Of a stretch of DNA of 64,000 bases, positions 1-9,607 are shown in pieces. Below the pieces are notes generated by a model that ran no database searches, was not told the origin of the DNA, and was given only the letters and a program-made list of their open reading frames with translations. Source of the stretch: an uncultured Gammaproteobacteria bacterium (GTDB taxonomy: Bacteria > Pseudomonadota > Gammaproteobacteria > Arenicellales > JAANXG01); assembly GCA_947258785.1 (NCBI GenBank), contig CAMYJT010000006.1, positions 1 to 64,000 on the forward strand, written 5' to 3'. Positions within the stretch are counted from its first letter, which is position 1, and every line of letters begins with the position of its first letter. The position numbers were made by a program, and so were the translations under genes.

Positions 1-357
1 CGTCAGCGGTTGGCCATCGCCAGGGCATTGCTCAAGGACGCCCCGGTTCTGATTCTCGACGAGCCGACCTCGGCCCTGGATGCCGAGACCGAGGCGTTGC
101 TGCTGGAAGCGTTAGAACGCTTAATGGCTAACCGCACCACATTCATCATCGCACATCGCCTTTCCACCATCCGCAACGCAGACCGCATTGTTGTCGTGGA
201 CAGCGGACGGGTCGTGGAAAGCGGGACCCACAAACAGCTCTGGAATGCGGGGGGGACATACCGCCATCTTCACGATCTGCAGTTCCAAGGGAATTCCGAC
301 AAGTCTGCAGATGCTGCCGAAGCACGGAAACACTTAAGTGGAGCGACCGGCCGATGA
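1..357 (+). CDS. ABC exporter ATP-binding domain (C-terminal end only)
   Basis: The 3' end of an ABC transporter ATPase, cut by the window edge; frame 1 is open from the first base. Visible parts are the residues just after the signature motif ([11 protein letters not shown]), Walker B with D-loop ([10 protein letters not shown]) and the H-loop ([10 protein letters not shown]). The C-terminus ([18 protein letters not shown]) is typical of MsbA-type exporters in which membrane and ATPase domains are fused. The next gene starts inside its stop codon (ATGA overlap at 354), so the two are probably cotranslated. By context it may export the glycoside or glycan made by the downstream cluster; that is inference, and the substrate cannot be read from this fragment. 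Confidence 0.9.
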   Translation, partial: RQRLAIARALLKDAPVLILDEPTSALDAETEALLLEALERLMANRTTFIIAHRLSTIRNADRIVVVDSGRVVESGTHKQLWNAGGTYRHLHDLQFQGNSDKSADAAEARKHLSGATGR

Positions 358-1394
358 ACGGGCGACCCATCTCTGGGACAAGATCGAAACGGGACTCGTC
401 TGCTGCTACACCAGCCAAGAAGTCAGTGCGCGATCATAAACTGCCTGATCTCGAGACAATTACCCAAGGCCTTAATTCGGTTTTGCAACATGTGGCTACC
501 GGTGGAGCAGTGAAAGTCGTCGCGCGTGAGCCGCATATCTATGCCAGCACGTTCCCGAGCGAAATAATAACCTGTCACCTTGATGACGGCCGGGAGTTGC
601 AGCTGTATTGCAAGTATTCCGCGGGTGTGGAGAACGATAGTTTTCAACACCGTGGCGGCGTCGCCTACGAGGCGTTAGTCTATCGCTATGTACTCAGTCC
701 GATCGGAGTCAGGGCGCCCACCTATTACGGTGATTACCAAGATCCGGCAACCGGATGGACATGCCTTGTTCTGGAGAACCTGGACAACATACTGTGGGTG
801 AGTAGAACACCGTCGCCAGAGACGATGCTTGCGAAGGCCGCTGACTGGGTCGGTCGTTTTCACGCCTCCGGCGAAAGCCGGCGGAGCGAGTCTGGGTTGG
901 GATTTCTTACCGTTTACGATCGGGAATACTACAACGGATGGCTGGTGAGGAGCCTAGAATTCGCGCGCACCTCGGGCGAGCGGATCCCCTGGCTCGAGGC
1001 ACTTTGGCAGCAATTTGAAGGGGTTTTGGAAATCCTTCTAAACAGTAGACCAACGATAATTCATGGTGAATTCTGCCCGCACAATATCATCGTCCATAAC
1101 CAGGAGATATATCCGGTCGATTGGGAATCGGCCGCTGTAGGGCTTGGCGAGATAGATCTCGTTGCCCTCACCGAGGGTTGGTCGGACGCCGTACATCAAA
1201 ATTGCGAAGACGCGTATTGCAGAGCCCGTTGGCCAAACGGTCCGCCATCTGATGTTACCCGCATAATTGATGCCGCCAGAATCTATTGGAATCTGCGTTG
1301 GCTCGGCGAAAGTCGTCGCTCATTTGAGAGAAAAAGTGCAAGAATCCATCTTCGAGAGATCCGCGATGCTAGTGAGCGCCTTGCGACAATTTAG
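354..1394 (+). CDS. Aminoglycoside phosphotransferase-like kinase (paralog 1)
   Basis: A 346-residue protein of the APH/choline-kinase fold. The catalytic loop at about residues 236-243 reads HGEFCPHN, with Glu where classical members have Asp and with the Mg-binding Asn present. It is followed by [11 protein letters not shown], the DFG-equivalent Asp. The HGE form occurs in environmental APH-like families, so it may still be active. The ATG overlaps the stop of the ABC gene. It is clearly paralogous to the protein at 9608-10585 (shared [14 protein letters not shown] and RWLG blocks), and the two lie at opposite ends of the cluster. It probably phosphorylates a sugar, aminocyclitol or polar head group; the substrate is unknown. 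Confidence 0.8.
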   Translation: MNGRPISGTRSKRDSSAATPAKKSVRDHKLPDLETITQGLNSVLQHVATGGAVKVVAREPHIYASTFPSEIITCHLDDGRELQLYCKYSAGVENDSFQHRGGVAYEALVYRYVLSPIGVRAPTYYGDYQDPATGWTCLVLENLDNILWVSRTPSPETMLAKAADWVGRFHASGESRRSESGLGFLTVYDREYYNGWLVRSLEFARTSGERIPWLEALWQQFEGVLEILLNSRPTIIHGEFCPHNIIVHNQEIYPVDWESAAVGLGEIDLVALTEGWSDAVHQNCEDAYCRARWPNGPPSDVTRIIDAARIYWNLRWLGESRRSFERKSARIHLREIRDASERLATI

Positions 1395-1440
1395 TAACAA
1401 GCAGGAAAACAAAACTAGATTTGAGCTCGGAAACAACCAT

Positions 1441-2376
1441 ATGAAAATTCTCGGTGTTGGTCTGAACAAGACGGGAACTACCTCTCTTCAACACGCCTGC
1501 AGAATCCTTGGGTTTAAAACTGAGGGATCTTCATGGGGGAGCGAGCGGCTCGCCGACGTTCTGGATGGCTCCAACAGCGATCCAGACTTTCGTAGATACG
1601 ACGATGTAGATGCGGTCTTTGATACACCGACCGCCTACTTCTACGCTGAAATCCTCGCGGCGTATCCCAATTGCAAGTGTATCTTGACAATCCGCAATGA
1701 AGACAACTGGTGGACAAGCATCGAAAAACATTTTAATGAGCGCACGCCGGTAACAAGTTTGGCGCAGGATCCACACAGATGGCGGTGGAGAACGTACGTC
1801 TACGGCTCCAGCACCGCCCACGAGTTCCTGTACCGGAAGAAATATAGGGAACACAACGAACGCGTAGTTCGTTCTATACCATCACAGCAACTTTTGATCA
1901 TGGACATAGCAAACGGGGACGGTTGGGCAAAGCTGTGTCCGTTTTTAGGCGTTGCAATTCCTGTATCGCCGTTCCCGCATCAGAATGTCGCTGCTCTGGA
2001 CACAGCGACAGCAAGACGTCAGACGACCGATGAGGTCAATCGGGTCATCCCGCGGACACAAAAATTCATCCTCATCGATGACGGTTGGTTGGCCGGGCAC
2101 CTGCCGCAAAATACACGAACGATCCCGTTTCTGGAACGAAACGGGCAATACTGGGGCAAACCTGAGGATGATGACGAAGCTATCAGGGAACTCGAAAGGT
2201 TGCGACGCAAGGGGGTTTGCTACATAGTGTTTGCCGAGCCCGCCTTCTGGTGGCTAGACCACTACGCCGAGTTCTATAAGCACCTCAGAGCCAACTATCA
2301 GTGTGTCCTCAACAGGGATTATGTAATCGCCTTTGCCCTCTCCTCGAGCCCTCCCGGGACCGACCACGCTGAGTAA
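1441..2376 (+). CDS. Sulfotransferase-family protein with extra C-terminal domain
   Basis: A 311-residue protein starting at the ATG that gives MKILGVGLNKTGTTSL. The GLNKTGTTSL stretch is the 5'-phosphosulfate-binding loop of PAPS-dependent sulfotransferases, and CILTIRNEDNWW fits the 3'-phosphate-binding region. The family normally transfers sulfate from PAPS to a hydroxyl group. After about residue 205 the sequence changes to a second block (ILIDDGWLAGHL, then AFWWLDHYAEFYKHL), which I associate from memory with a region found beside glycosyltransferases and methyltransferases in surface-glycan loci. An in-frame extension to 1267 overlaps the previous gene and is unlikely. Placement among glycosyltransferases suggests sulfation of a saccharide. 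Confidence 0.75.
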   Translation: MKILGVGLNKTGTTSLQHACRILGFKTEGSSWGSERLADVLDGSNSDPDFRRYDDVDAVFDTPTAYFYAEILAAYPNCKCILTIRNEDNWWTSIEKHFNERTPVTSLAQDPHRWRWRTYVYGSSTAHEFLYRKKYREHNERVVRSIPSQQLLIMDIANGDGWAKLCPFLGVAIPVSPFPHQNVAALDTATARRQTTDEVNRVIPRTQKFILIDDGWLAGHLPQNTRTIPFLERNGQYWGKPEDDDEAIRELERLRRKGVCYIVFAEPAFWWLDHYAEFYKHLRANYQCVLNRDYVIAFALSSSPPGTDHAE

Positions 2377-2564
2377 CGGGGGCGTGGAGCTACGGACAGA
2401 CATGATCATTCCATTCTCAAGAGCGGGACCAACAATACGGCCGTGGTTAATTGTGAGCACCGGTTTGACATGCGGGGTTGGGAAACAATTCAACAGAGGA
2501 TGCTACTTGCCGCCCTGGGTCCGGGCTCTTACGTAAGCGTTGCAACAACACGAGGCCTGTACGC

Positions 2565-3581
2565 ATGGTTTCATCGATTGTGCGTTGTGCCGAGTTTCTG
2601 AACACATATGGAGGACTAGAACGGTTTACCGTGCCTTCTCAAAAAACAACCTGGAAAGATTGGTACGCGCATACGGCAACGGCTTCAACTGCTCGGGAAA
2701 TCATCACGGAGATCCGGGCGGAAACCGGCCTACCGCTTACCGGCGACATCACAATCGGCCCACACGCATCAAACACGGTTTACTTTGTCGGTGAGCGCTT
2801 CGTTGTCAAAGTGTACTGTCCTCTTTTTCCTGGGGATGTTTTGTCTGAGTATGAGGCGTTGCAGATTCTAGAATCAGCTTCCGGGCTGCCAGTACCCAAG
2901 GTAATCCATCAAGGCAGGTTAGACTCCGCAGGATGGCATTATTTGATTTTGACAAGGCAACCGGGCGGGTTGGTTGGAGATTGTTGGGGTCGGTTAACGC
3001 GACAACAAAAAGCCGGCCTGGTAAGGGAGCTTGCACGAATTGTCCGGCAGATACACATCGTGTCCCAGGCAGACGTATCTGCGCAAACACTGGAGGCGTG
3101 GCGACGTTTTCTTCGAGAGAGAATCAGTGCATGCGCCTCGTCACGGCGATGGCAAACATTCCAGCCGAGCTTGCAAAAACAAATGCATTCGTTTATCGAG
3201 AGCGTCGGGGAGCGTGTCGATGAAAGTGCTCGATTGAGTCTTCTGCATGCGGACATTAACCGTCAACACGTCTTGACCCGCAGAGTAGGGACAGAGTTTC
3301 GAATCTCAGGGTTGATCGATTTTGGCGACGCTCGATTTGGCGACGCGGTTTACGACTTCGTCGGAATCTATGTTGGATTCTGCGGACTTTGCGAGGATTA
3401 TTTTGCGGTGTTTACAGATACGTATGGCGGAGATCTTATGCAAGCGCAGTGGTTCAGAGATCGCTGGATGTTGTATGCGCTGATTCATCCGCACCTAAAG
3501 TTTGGTGCGCGACTGTCCAGAAACATTGATCTCTCGACGTTCGGCAGTATTCAGCAACTACAATCCTACTTATTTGACTAA
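2565..3581 (+). CDS. Aminoglycoside phosphotransferase-like kinase
   Basis: A 338-residue APH-family protein, only distantly related to the kinases at 354 and 9608. It has an N-lobe nucleotide-binding region (ASNTVYFVGERFVVKVY with the invariant Lys), a catalytic loop LLHADINRQHVL in which Asp is kept but the usual Asn is His, and the metal-binding motif GLIDFGDARFGD. An in-frame ATG at 2478 would add 29 residues of low-quality sequence; I prefer 2565, where the N-terminus becomes protein-like, but the start is uncertain. It is probably a small-molecule kinase for a sugar or amino alcohol, in the same strand and cluster as the glycosyltransferases. Confidence 0.75.
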   Translation: MVSSIVRCAEFLNTYGGLERFTVPSQKTTWKDWYAHTATASTAREIITEIRAETGLPLTGDITIGPHASNTVYFVGERFVVKVYCPLFPGDVLSEYEALQILESASGLPVPKVIHQGRLDSAGWHYLILTRQPGGLVGDCWGRLTRQQKAGLVRELARIVRQIHIVSQADVSAQTLEAWRRFLRERISACASSRRWQTFQPSLQKQMHSFIESVGERVDESARLSLLHADINRQHVLTRRVGTEFRISGLIDFGDARFGDAVYDFVGIYVGFCGLCEDYFAVFTDTYGGDLMQAQWFRDRWMLYALIHPHLKFGARLSRNIDLSTFGSIQQLQSYLFD

Positions 3582-3699
3582 TACGTTCAACTCTTTTACG
3601 AACTTGGTTACTCATTGTTCACCGTAGCAGTATATGTTTTGCCTAGTCAGGAATATATCACCAACTCCGCATGGACAATCCAGGATAGGTGAGTAAGCG

Positions 3700-4932
3700 A
3701 TGCATATTTGTCTTGTTTCTCAAGAATACCCTCCAGAGACCGTCCGCGGCGGTGTGGGCGTACAGACCTGGAACAAAGCTCATGCATTGGCCGCGCTTGA
3801 CCACTCAGTACATGTCGTTTCCTGTGCAGACAAAAGCGGACCACGGATTGTTACTGACGACCATGGAAATATCACAGTTCATCGTATACCGGCACCTGAC
3901 AAAGATCTTGCTGTATATGCAACGGAAACGTACTGGCTCGGTTACTCTTGGCAAGTACTAAGAACACTGGGAAGATTGTCGGTAGAAGTTGCGTTCGATG
4001 TTATTGATTTCGCTGAGTACGGCGCCGAAGGATTCGCTTTTCAGACTAATCGGAGCCGGTGGAATTGGGTCCCGGTAGTCGTGCAGTTGCATGCACCCTT
4101 GGCAATGTTTGCCGACCACATTGGATGGCCGGATAAGAATAGCGATTTCTATCAGATTGGAACTTTTATGGAACGTTTTTCCATCCAACACGCGGACGGC
4201 CTAATGGCATGTAGTGCGAACATCGCCGATTTTTCTGCGCAAACTTACGATATCCCACGGGATGACATTGAAGTCGTGCACTGCGGTGTGGATACCGAAG
4301 CATTTCATCCCGGCCGTGACAGCTTGCAAAAGAATTTAGGGTCCAAGGTGCTCTTTGTAGGCAACATCGCGCTGAATAAAGGAATAAAAACTACGATCGA
4401 CGCGGTGTTGCGGCTCCGATCATCATTCCCGAATCTCAAGTTGCAGATACTAGGCAAGGGTGACGATGGTTTGGTCGACGACCTCAAGGCTAGGGTTCGC
4501 TCCGAGAGCGCCGAAGAGTGCGTTGAGTTTTGTGGTTTTGTCCCGCGAGATGAATTACCGGGATATTATCGGGAGGCGGATGTGTTTTGCTCTCCAGCGG
4601 CCTATGAAGGTGGCGTTGCAAACGTCTATTTGGAGGCGATGGCTTCAGGGTGTCCCGTGATAGCCAGCGCCGCGGGCGCCGCCAGGGAAGCCGTTGTCGA
4701 CGAAGAGACGGGGTTCATAGTCCCTCCCGGAGACGTCGAGTCCGTAGCATTTGCTCTGCGTAGAATCCTAGATGACAGTAGTCTCCGAAGACAGATGGGC
4801 CGAAACGCGCGAAAACATATCGAGCAGTACTTTGCGATGGACAGATACATCGATCGTGTCTATGCCGTTTACCGTCGAGCAATCGAGCGATCGAGACACA
4901 GGCTCTCGCAGTTAAGCGATGCGGAGTCGTAG
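3700..4932 (+). CDS. Glycosyltransferase family 4 protein
   Basis: A 410-residue GT-B fold glycosyltransferase. The N-terminal domain opens with MHICLVSQEYPPETVRGGVG, the glycine-rich acceptor-domain start of GT4 enzymes. The C-terminal domain contains KVLFVGNIALNKGI, FCGFVPRDELPGYYREADVFCSPA and YEGGVANVYLEAMASGCPVIAS. The last includes the E-x7-E element of retaining GT4 enzymes, which uses an NDP-sugar donor. The ATG is preceded by GGTGAG at a suitable distance. No membrane segment is visible, so it is cytoplasmic or peripheral. It is one of three glycosyltransferase-like genes in the cluster; donor and acceptor are unknown. Confidence 0.9.
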   Translation: MHICLVSQEYPPETVRGGVGVQTWNKAHALAALDHSVHVVSCADKSGPRIVTDDHGNITVHRIPAPDKDLAVYATETYWLGYSWQVLRTLGRLSVEVAFDVIDFAEYGAEGFAFQTNRSRWNWVPVVVQLHAPLAMFADHIGWPDKNSDFYQIGTFMERFSIQHADGLMACSANIADFSAQTYDIPRDDIEVVHCGVDTEAFHPGRDSLQKNLGSKVLFVGNIALNKGIKTTIDAVLRLRSSFPNLKLQILGKGDDGLVDDLKARVRSESAEECVEFCGFVPRDELPGYYREADVFCSPAAYEGGVANVYLEAMASGCPVIASAAGAAREAVVDEETGFIVPPGDVESVAFALRRILDDSSLRRQMGRNARKHIEQYFAMDRYIDRVYAVYRRAIERSRHRLSQLSDAES

Positions 4933-4982
4933 GGGGTGTGGTTGCGACAAGTCAAACTATGGTTTTTCTCGGAGCGAGATGA

Positions 4983-6239
4983 ATGAAGATCGGCTACATT
5001 TGTTCCGACGTCGACATTGACGTATGCGGACACGAGGGCTGTTCCATTCACATCCGCGAATTCGTGGCCGCGCTCATGGAACAGGGTCACGAAGTATTTA
5101 TAATTTGCTCCTGGGCAAGCGCCAATGGGGCGTGCGGTACCAACGCCAAGCTCTATCCACTAAAACCCGACGGTCATAATGCGGGAGCGTGGAAAAGCTT
5201 GGTGGAGGAACCACTAATTCTGGACAACCATCTTGGCCGCGACATGCGTTCCATATTCTGGAACAAATGGATACAAATCGAGGGGCTGTCGATTCTTGAG
5301 AGGGAGAGGCCTGATTTTCTTTACGAAAGGTACGCCCTATTTGGGTGGGGAGGACTGGAGCTGAGTCGGCGGTTCCATATTCCGCTGCTACTCGAGCTTA
5401 ATGCGCCTCTTTGCGATCAACAGGACGGCTACCGTGAATTTGTGCTGACTGAAACCGCACGGCGAATGGAAACACAGATATTGCGTAGCGCCGATGCGTT
5501 GATAGCACTTACTCAGTGGCTCGCGGATTGGGCGGCAGACCGCGGCGCGCGGTCCCACAGGATCCATATCCTGCCGGACGCAGTCTCGGACCGTTTGTTT
5601 GGTGGCGCGGTATCCGGACACCCGGTACGCGAAAAACTCGGTCTGTTGGATAAACGGACTATCGGTTTCCTGGGAAGCTTTCATTGGTGGCACGATGTTG
5701 GTGGTCTACTTGAAGGATTCGCTCACGTGTTTGCGGACGACCCAAGCGCCCGTTTGTTGCTTGTTGGTGATGGTGAGGAACGGAGAGCTCTCGAAGGCAA
5801 GGCGCGAACCCTTGGTTTGGATGCTGCCGTGATCTTTACGGGCAGCGTGGAGCATGAAGAGGTGCCGGCCTATCTAGCCGCGATGGATGTAGCGGTTGTG
5901 CCCTATCGTCACATCGAAGACTTCTTTTTCTCGCCCATGAAGCTCTTTGAATGCATGGCTGCGGCTCGCCCAACAATAGCTGCGGACCTTGGCCAGATAG
6001 CGGAAATCATTGACCACGCAGCAACCGGTTGGCTTTACCCCGCCGGTGACAACGAGAAGCTTGTCGATGGCCTCAAGACGTTGCTGCATAACCCCGACTT
6101 GGCGGCGCGGATCGGCGCCAACGCGAAGCGTTACGTGTTGGGAAATCATACGTGGACGAAAGTGACGCGCGATGTTGTAGCCGTGGCAGAGGAATTGATC
6201 CGTGCGCGAAAGGAGGCGGCGCTTCGTGTACCGTCATAA
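4983..6239 (+). CDS. Glycosyltransferase family 4 protein
   Basis: A 418-residue GT4-type glycosyltransferase. Diagnostic regions are the N-terminal GHEGCSIHIREFVAALMEQGHEV, the linker-to-donor-domain sequence TIGFLGSFHWWHDVGGLLEGF, the nucleotide-binding RLLLVGDGEERRAL and the C-terminal FSPMKLFECMAAARPTIAADLG with two conserved acidic residues. It lies 50 bp after the previous glycosyltransferase on the same strand. The pair probably adds successive sugars to one acceptor. It is not a close copy of the neighbour; only the fold-level motifs are shared. Confidence 0.9.
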   Translation: MKIGYICSDVDIDVCGHEGCSIHIREFVAALMEQGHEVFIICSWASANGACGTNAKLYPLKPDGHNAGAWKSLVEEPLILDNHLGRDMRSIFWNKWIQIEGLSILERERPDFLYERYALFGWGGLELSRRFHIPLLLELNAPLCDQQDGYREFVLTETARRMETQILRSADALIALTQWLADWAADRGARSHRIHILPDAVSDRLFGGAVSGHPVREKLGLLDKRTIGFLGSFHWWHDVGGLLEGFAHVFADDPSARLLLVGDGEERRALEGKARTLGLDAAVIFTGSVEHEEVPAYLAAMDVAVVPYRHIEDFFFSPMKLFECMAAARPTIAADLGQIAEIIDHAATGWLYPAGDNEKLVDGLKTLLHNPDLAARIGANAKRYVLGNHTWTKVTRDVVAVAEELIRARKEAALRVPS

Positions 6240-6275
6240 CCCATTTGAAGACGTTCGTCAGTACTTGCCGACGAT

Positions 6276-7409
6276 ATGAAGCGCGGCAGGTTCTTCGCTA
6301 TTCCAGAGAGCCCAACCGATTTGGAGTGCATCCGTCGGCGTGCAGCCACGCTTGACGCCGGTACGCGACCCGCATGGCTCGACGCAAGTGATAATGATTA
6401 TTATCGTTTCATAGGGCAATACTCTTGCAGGGGGCTGCCGCCAAGGGAGCGTGACGTGTTCTTTGCAGAGCTTGAAGATCTGGAGGCCGTCGGAGTCATC
6501 GGTGAATGTGATACTACCGATAAGGATATCGTGCGCCTGTATGTTTCTTCGGTGGGGCAATATGACGAGTGGTCTATCGGAATTTACCTTGGACACTCGC
6601 TATTAGCATTGCGTCCGGGAGTGACCAACCCGGTTATGTCGCGTAACGATGTGAGCGATGTCACGGCAGAATTAGTCGCCGACCCATTTATGATTGAGGT
6701 CGATAATTTATGGTTTATGTTTTTTGAGGTGATGAACTGGAAAACGAAGAAAGGAGAAATCGGGCTGGCGACCAGTCCGGATGGGCAACAATGGCACTAC
6801 CAGCAGATTGTGCTTGTCGAACCGTTCCACCTTTCCTACCCGTACGTGTTCCACAAGGATGGTGAATATTACATGATTCCCGAGGCCCACCAGAGTAAAT
6901 CGGTTCGTCTTTATCGTGCGGTCGACTTTCCTCTACATTGGTCATTCGCGGCGACCTTGTTGGAAGGCCCTTACTTTGTAGACACGACCGTGTTTCATGC
7001 AAAGGGTGACTGGTGGTTGTTTACCGAAACCAGTCCTCGGAGGCGGCATGACACCCTTCGTCTTTTTCATGCTGATAGTTTGTTTGGGCCCTGGCAGGAG
7101 CATCCGAAAAGCCCCGTAGTAGTAGACAACCCGGTAGCGGCTAGGCCCGCCGGCCGGGTCGTAATTGAGGGTAACGAAATCATCCGGTTTGCACAGAACT
7201 GTTCGGCTGTCTACGGTGCCGATGTGCGCGCTTTCGCTGTGAGTCAGCTCAGTACGTCCCGCTATAAAGAAAAGCAAATTGGCGAGAATCCAATTCTCAT
7301 ACCAGCTGGTTCAGGTTGGAATAGTCATGGTATGCATCATATAGACGCACACAAATGCAAGGACGGTACTTGGCTGGCTTGCGTCGATGGTTGGACTAAG
7401 AATGAATAG
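6276..7409 (+). CDS. GINT1 N-terminal-like five-bladed beta-propeller protein
   Basis: A 377-residue protein made of repeated aromatic blade-like segments: PFMIEVDNLWFMFFE, YPYVFHKDGEYYMIPE, DTTVFHAKGDWWLFTE. This matches the N-terminal region of glucosamine inositolphosphorylceramide transferase 1 and bacterial stand-alone versions related to the GH43/GH68 propeller fold. There is no attached GT64 domain. Bacterial members commonly sit in surface-polysaccharide or formyltransferase clusters; their function is largely untested. Here it lies between glycosyltransferases, so a carbohydrate-binding or transfer role is likely. No signal peptide is seen. Confidence 0.75.
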   Translation: MKRGRFFAIPESPTDLECIRRRAATLDAGTRPAWLDASDNDYYRFIGQYSCRGLPPRERDVFFAELEDLEAVGVIGECDTTDKDIVRLYVSSVGQYDEWSIGIYLGHSLLALRPGVTNPVMSRNDVSDVTAELVADPFMIEVDNLWFMFFEVMNWKTKKGEIGLATSPDGQQWHYQQIVLVEPFHLSYPYVFHKDGEYYMIPEAHQSKSVRLYRAVDFPLHWSFAATLLEGPYFVDTTVFHAKGDWWLFTETSPRRRHDTLRLFHADSLFGPWQEHPKSPVVVDNPVAARPAGRVVIEGNEIIRFAQNCSAVYGADVRAFAVSQLSTSRYKEKQIGENPILIPAGSGWNSHGMHHIDAHKCKDGTWLACVDGWTKNE

Positions 7410-7483
7410 TTTTATCACCGGTTTCTGGCGATTGGCGCCGGAGCATACGCTTTTCGGTGAAGACACTGGTCTGGCATCGATTT

Positions 7484-8662
7484 ATGAATAAGCGGCTTCG
7501 TCTTATCGTTCTTGGCATAATGGGTCGCTGTCCTTTTGGCGGACAGACATGGCTATATCTTAACTGGTTGCGAGGACTGCAGAGTCTAGGGCATGAGGTT
7601 TGGTACGTCGAAGACGATACCACATGGCCTTACGACCCGATCAAAAATACCATAACGGACGATTGTTCCTACGCCGTACGACACATCTCAAGTTGCATGA
7701 CTCAAATTGGCATGGACGATCGTTGGGCATATCGACTGGCAGATCGCCATCACGCATGCTGGGGAATGAATGACCAGAAAATAAATGAACTCTATCGCTC
7801 TTGTGATGCGCTGTTGAACATTGTCGGAGCTATAGACTTGCGCGATGAACACATGGCGGCTCCCTATAAAGTGTATGTTCAAACCGATCCCGTAATCTCA
7901 GAACTACGAATGGCTCGTGGTGATGAGCATACGCGTATTGCTTTTGCTAATCACGACGTAATCGCCACCTACGGCGAAAACTTTGGTGGTGTCGATTGTC
8001 GTGTACCGCTAAATGGGTTGCATGAAAAGTACCGGAAGACAAGACAACCCGTCGATTTAAAGTATTGGCCGATGGCATTTCAACCCGAAGCGCGCAACTT
8101 CACTACGATTGGCAACTACAGACAAGAAGGTAATGACGTGGAGTATGGCGGTGAAATATATCGGTGGAGTAAACACCACGAGTGGGAAAAGTTCTTAGAT
8201 CTTCCAAAATATACTGATCAGGCGTTCGAGTTAGCGGTGATGCCCGACGATCCCGCCGATCAAGCACAATTGCGCTCGGTCGGTTGGCGATTGACGTCGC
8301 CTTTCGAGTTATCGCTTGATGTCTTCGGCAAATATCCGGCCTATGTTCGTGGTTCGCGCGCTGAATTTACTGTTGCGAAAGATCAAAACGTCAGGCTGCG
8401 TAGCGGTTGGTTCAGCGAACGCGATGTCTGCTATTTGGCTTCCGGAAAACCTGTGGTTACGCAAGACACCGGTTTCAGCAATATACTACCGGTCGGGGAA
8501 GGTTTGTTTGCGTTCACGACGATCGAGGGGGCGCTTCAAGCCATCGAAACGATCAACAGCGACTATGAGCACCACTGCAATGCGGCGAGGAGCATTGCCG
8601 AAGAATTTTTCGAGGCCGGGAAAGTCGCGGGAAAGCTTCTGGTGGATGTCGGTCTCGCATAA
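7484..8662 (+). CDS. CgeB/GT1-like glycosyltransferase
   Basis: A 392-residue protein starting at the ATG giving MNKRLRLIVLGIMGRCPFGG; a GTG nine codons upstream is possible. The N-terminal half (GGQTWLYLNWLRGLQSLGHEVWYVEDD) is the acceptor domain of a GT-B fold. The C-terminal part (WFSERDVCYLASGKPVVTQDTGF, then LFAFTTIEGALQAIE) is the typical end of CgeB and GT1-like proteins, where a clipped nucleotide-binding site precedes the QDTGF turn. It is probably a third glycosyltransferase of the cluster. The family is poorly characterised and the sugar is unknown. Confidence 0.75.
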   Translation: MNKRLRLIVLGIMGRCPFGGQTWLYLNWLRGLQSLGHEVWYVEDDTTWPYDPIKNTITDDCSYAVRHISSCMTQIGMDDRWAYRLADRHHACWGMNDQKINELYRSCDALLNIVGAIDLRDEHMAAPYKVYVQTDPVISELRMARGDEHTRIAFANHDVIATYGENFGGVDCRVPLNGLHEKYRKTRQPVDLKYWPMAFQPEARNFTTIGNYRQEGNDVEYGGEIYRWSKHHEWEKFLDLPKYTDQAFELAVMPDDPADQAQLRSVGWRLTSPFELSLDVFGKYPAYVRGSRAEFTVAKDQNVRLRSGWFSERDVCYLASGKPVVTQDTGFSNILPVGEGLFAFTTIEGALQAIETINSDYEHHCNAARSIAEEFFEAGKVAGKLLVDVGLA

Positions 8663-8709
8663 GCTATTATTCGTTCAAATGGGATCGACGGTGTGGAAGC
8701 GGAGCGCGT

Positions 8710-9405
8710 GTGAGCAAGTATTTGATATTCAACGCGGATGATTTCGGCGCCTCTACGGGTGTTAACCGTGGAATTATCGAGAGCCACGCTAATGGTGTTG
8801 TCACCAGCGCTAGCCTTATGGTAACAGGACGCGCCGTTAACGAGGCCATCTCATTAAGCCACGACTATCCAGAGTTGGCGGTCGGACTCCATTGGGATGT
8901 CTGGGGTGAAGACGAAAGGTCGTTTGACACCCGGAATCTTGCGGCGGTTAAAGACGAGTTTCACAGACAACTCGAAATGTTCGACCGGTTGCTCGGGCGA
9001 CTGCCGACCCATATCGATTCGCATCGTCACGCACATCGAGACGAGCACGTGATGCCGTTATTCTTGGAACTCGTAGAGCCGCTTGGGATACCTCTGCGGG
9101 GAGATGGGCAGGTAGAATTCGTTGGCGGGTTTTATGCGCAGTGGGAATGGAAGGTAACCACGCTAGAGTACATTAGTGTCCCCTTTCTGGAAAAAATGCT
9201 CAAAGAGGAGGTGAAAGAAGGATGGACTGAATTTTCGTGTCACCCAGGTTACGTATCGCCTGATTATCAGGCGGAATATCTATCTGAACGTGAATATGAA
9301 GTCCGCACCCTGACTGATCCATTTATCGGCCTAACACTAGATGAGTTAGGAATTCGGCTTGTTAGCTTTGCTGAGTTTCGAACCGACTTGCAACGCTGCC
9401 CGTGA
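8710..9405 (+). CDS. YdjC/ChbG-type carbohydrate deacetylase
   Basis: A 231-residue protein with a GTG start. It has the YdjC/ChbG signature: YLIFNADDFGAS near residue 5 (metal-binding Asp pair), the SHANGVVTSASLM segment, GLHWDVWGE, and THIDSHRHAH near residue 100, which carries the histidine metal ligands. Near the C-terminus, EFSCHPGYV is the usual last motif. The family removes N-acetyl groups from amino-sugar oligosaccharides such as chitobiose. In this cluster it would create a free amine on a saccharide intermediate, consistent with an amino-sugar-containing product acted on by the APH-like kinases. The pathway reading is inference. Confidence 0.85.
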   Translation: MSKYLIFNADDFGASTGVNRGIIESHANGVVTSASLMVTGRAVNEAISLSHDYPELAVGLHWDVWGEDERSFDTRNLAAVKDEFHRQLEMFDRLLGRLPTHIDSHRHAHRDEHVMPLFLELVEPLGIPLRGDGQVEFVGGFYAQWEWKVTTLEYISVPFLEKMLKEEVKEGWTEFSCHPGYVSPDYQAEYLSEREYEVRTLTDPFIGLTLDELGIRLVSFAEFRTDLQRCP

Positions 9406-9439
9406 AGGATACACCTTGCCATCCAGCCTCGGATAGGAC

Positions 9440-9487
9440 GGATTCCTCAGTCTGAGGATCCAACATGATCGTTTTTTTTTTTTTTTT
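9440..9487 (+). terminator. Imperfect hairpin followed by a 16-T tract
   Basis: GGATTCCTCA pairs with TGAGGATCC (9440-9461) with one bulged base and a three-base loop. Ten bases later there is an uninterrupted run of 16 T (9472-9487), the longest homopolymer run I noticed in the window. The gap between stem and T tract is longer than in a standard intrinsic terminator, so this may be a weak terminator or a slippage-prone tract between the deacetylase and the second APH paralog. Confidence 0.4.
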
Positions 9488-9607
9488 ACGCGGGCTCAAC
9501 GCTTGAGATGTGGCCGGACGAATTCTTCGGATACTCTCGATGAATTGGAAACCAACACCAACGAGATCGGCCAATTGTTCCTGGTCGCGCAACGTTCGCC
9601 GTGTATT

